Notes under the pieces: model-generated
What the model was told of the DNA's origin: nothing
The model's database searches: none
The model's input: the letters and a program-made list of their open reading frames with translations, nothing else
Origin: Chloroflexota bacterium
GTDB taxonomy: Bacteria > Chloroflexota > Anaerolineae > Aggregatilineales > UBA3940
DNA: 13,819 nucleotides
Reading direction: 5' to 3'
Assembly: GCA_010092775.1 (NCBI GenBank)
Contig: JAADYZ010000007.1
Span: 1 to 13,819 of the forward strand
Translations under genes and position numbers: made by a program
Shown: positions 12,022 through 13,819 of the stretch, piece after piece
Position numbering within the stretch: position 1 is the first letter of the stretch
How the letters are laid out: every line of letters starts with the position of its first letter

Positions 12022-13819
12022 TTAGGGCGCATCAATCTCAGGCAGCGTCCAAACCAGTATAGTGCCGTCTTCGCTCGCGGAGAGAATCTGACCCCCTTGG
12101 GGGCTGAGCATTAAATCGGTGACTCTGTCGATATGTCCCGACAACACAATCTCTGGTGAGAAAGCCTCGTCGGTCACCGGCTGGTCTAGGGGGATCACCG
12201 TGATTGTCGGAGTCCCGGCGCTGGTATCGACGCCCCAAATCGTGTCATCGATCCACAACAATGGTTGACGCAGTGGCCTATCCGTATTGTAGAGCCGGCC
12301 ACCCTGGGTGCTCCAGATGGTCAGCCCGCGCTCAGTCAAGGTGGCTACCCGCCGCCCGTCATCTGTCCAGCGAACAAACTGAACAGCATAGTCGGCCTCA
12401 TCATCATCGTCGTTCGGCACCTCAGTAATGCGCTCAAAAGGGTCAGGGCGGACAATAAACAGGGTCTCGCTCTCGGATGTGCCGATCACCGCCGATGGGA
12501 CGCCCTGGATCAGGTCGGTGTCCATCGCAGATATGGGGCTGGGTGCGTTCAGGATGCTAGCACCACCTGCAGCGTCCAAATAGACGACCGCACTCGGCGT
12601 GGCCAACCACAGCGATTGGTTATTGGGGCCCCAACCCATGAACGAAATACGTTCGGTCCGCATCATGCCCACGATGTCGAAGCTGTTGGCACCTGCGTTG
12701 CGCAGTCGCTCGGCTACAGTGTCAACGGTGATCACCTCCAGAGGCAGGAGGCCATTCACCGGCCACAACACCACTCGCCCATCCCAACCAAGCGAGGCGA
12801 TGATTGATCCATCAGGGGAGAAGCGTACATCGCGAACCGGGACGCTGTGCCCTTCACGGATTATGGGCTGTGGCGGCCCGTCAAGCGGCCACGTGATGAC
12901 TTGGCCGGTGTCGGTGCCAGCGACGATCTGATCGTTCGACAGGTCCATCGTGCGTAGATCTGGTGCATAGAATGTGTCGATGGTGCCGTCAAGGCTGCGC
13001 GTGTTCGCGTCCCAAATCTGGACGCGCCCCGTTTCATTCGCTGCTACCAGGATGCTGCCATCCGCCGAGAGGGCCAGGTGGCGCACACCTGCCCCGGCGT
13101 TCATCCCCAATGGGGTGACGTCTGCTTGTTCGGGGGCGCGCTGAACGATGCTGCCGGCGTCCAAGCCGACCCACATCAGGTTCTGATCGGGCAGCCAGGC
13201 CACCGCCGAGCCGAGAAAGGTGCCGACAAGCATATTGCCCCCATCGGGGGCAAACGACCACAAGGCGATCTCGCTGCCGAGGATGGCTTCTGCCGTTAGG
13301 TAGCGCCCATCCTGCGACCAGCGTAGACGACCACTGGCAAAGGGGAAGCGGCGTAGTTTCTGGGTCAACTCACCGGTCGTGGCATCGAACAAGGCAGCAT
13401 CGCCGTCGGAGAAGATGGCCGCGATTTGGTCGCCGCTGGGGTGAAAGGCGACATCGAAGGTGCTGTTTTCGCCCCGCCACAAGGCAGCGCCAGTCGTGCT
13501 GTTGATCAATGTGGGCGTGTTGGCCCCGGAGAGGGCCAGCCCAGGCCCGTCCGGTTCGCTGCTGACAGATGACGCTCCGAAGTCTTGACGATCAACAACG
13601 CGCTCAAGCTGACCGGTCAAGGTATCGCGGATCACCACCCCGATACTCGCCTCTTGGTGGCTGCTGATGACCTGGGCGCCGTCGAAGGAGAAGATCACAT
13701 CTGTCAGCCGCAGACCGCGCATGTCGGTTTGCCACAGTTCAGTCATCGTCGCTAGATCGTAGACGGTCAATGTGAGCGGCCCGGCGAGCGCCAGATAACG
13801 CCCATCCGGGGAGAGGGCC
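12022..13819 (-). CDS. WD40-repeat beta-propeller protein, N-terminus cut by the right edge
   Basis: The frame is open from the stop at 12022 to the window edge. The first possible start (a TTG at 13770) is internal: the upstream codons give a typical blade (LSPDGRYLALAG), so the true start lies outside the window. At least 598 residues are present, with roughly a dozen WD40-type blades, for example FSPDGSIIASLGWDGRVVLW and the closing LSPQGGQILSASEDGTILVW. An acidic stretch, NDDDDEAD, lies near the C-terminal third. There is no catalytic domain in the visible part. Such proteins scaffold protein complexes or are the C-terminal half of WD40-kinase or WD40-protease fusions. Which applies cannot be told here. 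It ends 57 bp before the ROK gene, in the same direction. Confidence 0.88.
   Translation of the reverse strand, partial: ALSPDGRYLALAGPLTLTVYDLATMTELWQTDMRGLRLTDVIFSFDGAQVISSHQEASIGVVIRDTLTGQLERVVDRQDFGASSVSSEPDGPGLALSGANTPTLINSTTGAALWRGENSTFDVAFHPSGDQIAAIFSDGDAALFDATTGELTQKLRRFPFASGRLRWSQDGRYLTAEAILGSEIALWSFAPDGGNMLVGTFLGSAVAWLPDQNLMWVGLDAGSIVQRAPEQADVTPLGMNAGAGVRHLALSADGSILVAANETGRVQIWDANTRSLDGTIDTFYAPDLRTMDLSNDQIVAGTDTGQVITWPLDGPPQPIIREGHSVPVRDVRFSPDGSIIASLGWDGRVVLWPVNGLLPLEVITVDTVAERLRNAGANSFDIVGMMRTERISFMGWGPNNQSLWLATPSAVVYLDAAGGASILNAPSPISAMDTDLIQGVPSAVIGTSESETLFIVRPDPFERITEVPNDDDDEADYAVQFVRWTDDGRRVATLTERGLTIWSTQGGRLYNTDRPLRQPLLWIDDTIWGVDTSAGTPTITVIPLDQPVTDEAFSPEIVLSGHIDRVTDLMLSPQGGQILSASEDGTILVWTLPEIDAP

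Noticed and set aside
12265..12807. Rightward 180-codon open frame antisense to the WD40 gene
   Set aside because: It is an antisense shadow. The opposite strand shows clear WD40 blades throughout.

Overview
The window is gene-dense bacterial DNA of moderately high GC with no mobile element, CRISPR array, tRNA or rRNA that I can see. It holds 12 complete protein genes and two edge fragments. The gene mix suggests a non-model Gram-negative-type or Chloroflexota-like bacterium: a YwiC-family protein, a ROK kinase, a Sir2 deacetylase beside two-component genes, an SbtA-type transporter, an S9 peptidase and a long WD40 protein. That taxonomic guess is inference only.

Layout. 1-72 is the end of a rightward gene that meets, with no spacer, a leftward block. 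The leftward block (3655 down to 73) is a four-gene operon: an octaheme cytochrome c of the hydroxylamine oxidoreductase (HAO/eHao) family, an eight-helix membrane protein built from two copies of one four-helix unit, a YwiC-like membrane protein and a DinB-like small protein. A perfect FNR-type palindrome (TTGAT-N4-ATCAA) lies upstream at 3738-3751. Its centre is 32 bp from a -10-like hexamer, which is class II activator geometry. Next comes a Crp/Fnr regulator (4484 to 3780) without iron-sulfur cysteines, whose own promoter region carries two inverted repeats. Together these look like a nitrogen-oxide-responsive or anaerobically induced respiratory module in which the duplicated membrane protein may link the quinone pool to the octaheme enzyme.

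The next leftward operon (7081 to 4642) encodes a lone receiver protein, a Sir2 deacetylase and a soluble GAF-histidine kinase. A 249-bp divergent intergenic region separates it from a rightward SbtA-like transporter (7331-8296). That gene converges on another leftward group: a WD40 protein cut by the right edge (13819 to 12022), a ROK sugar kinase, tryptophan synthase alpha chain and an S9-family peptidase, with 3-57 bp gaps. This group reads as housekeeping or accessory metabolism.

The part most worth attention is the octaheme / duplicated-membrane-protein / YwiC operon with its FNR-type site and adjacent regulator. The HAO-family identity is well supported. The role of the membrane partner and the direction of catalysis are inference.
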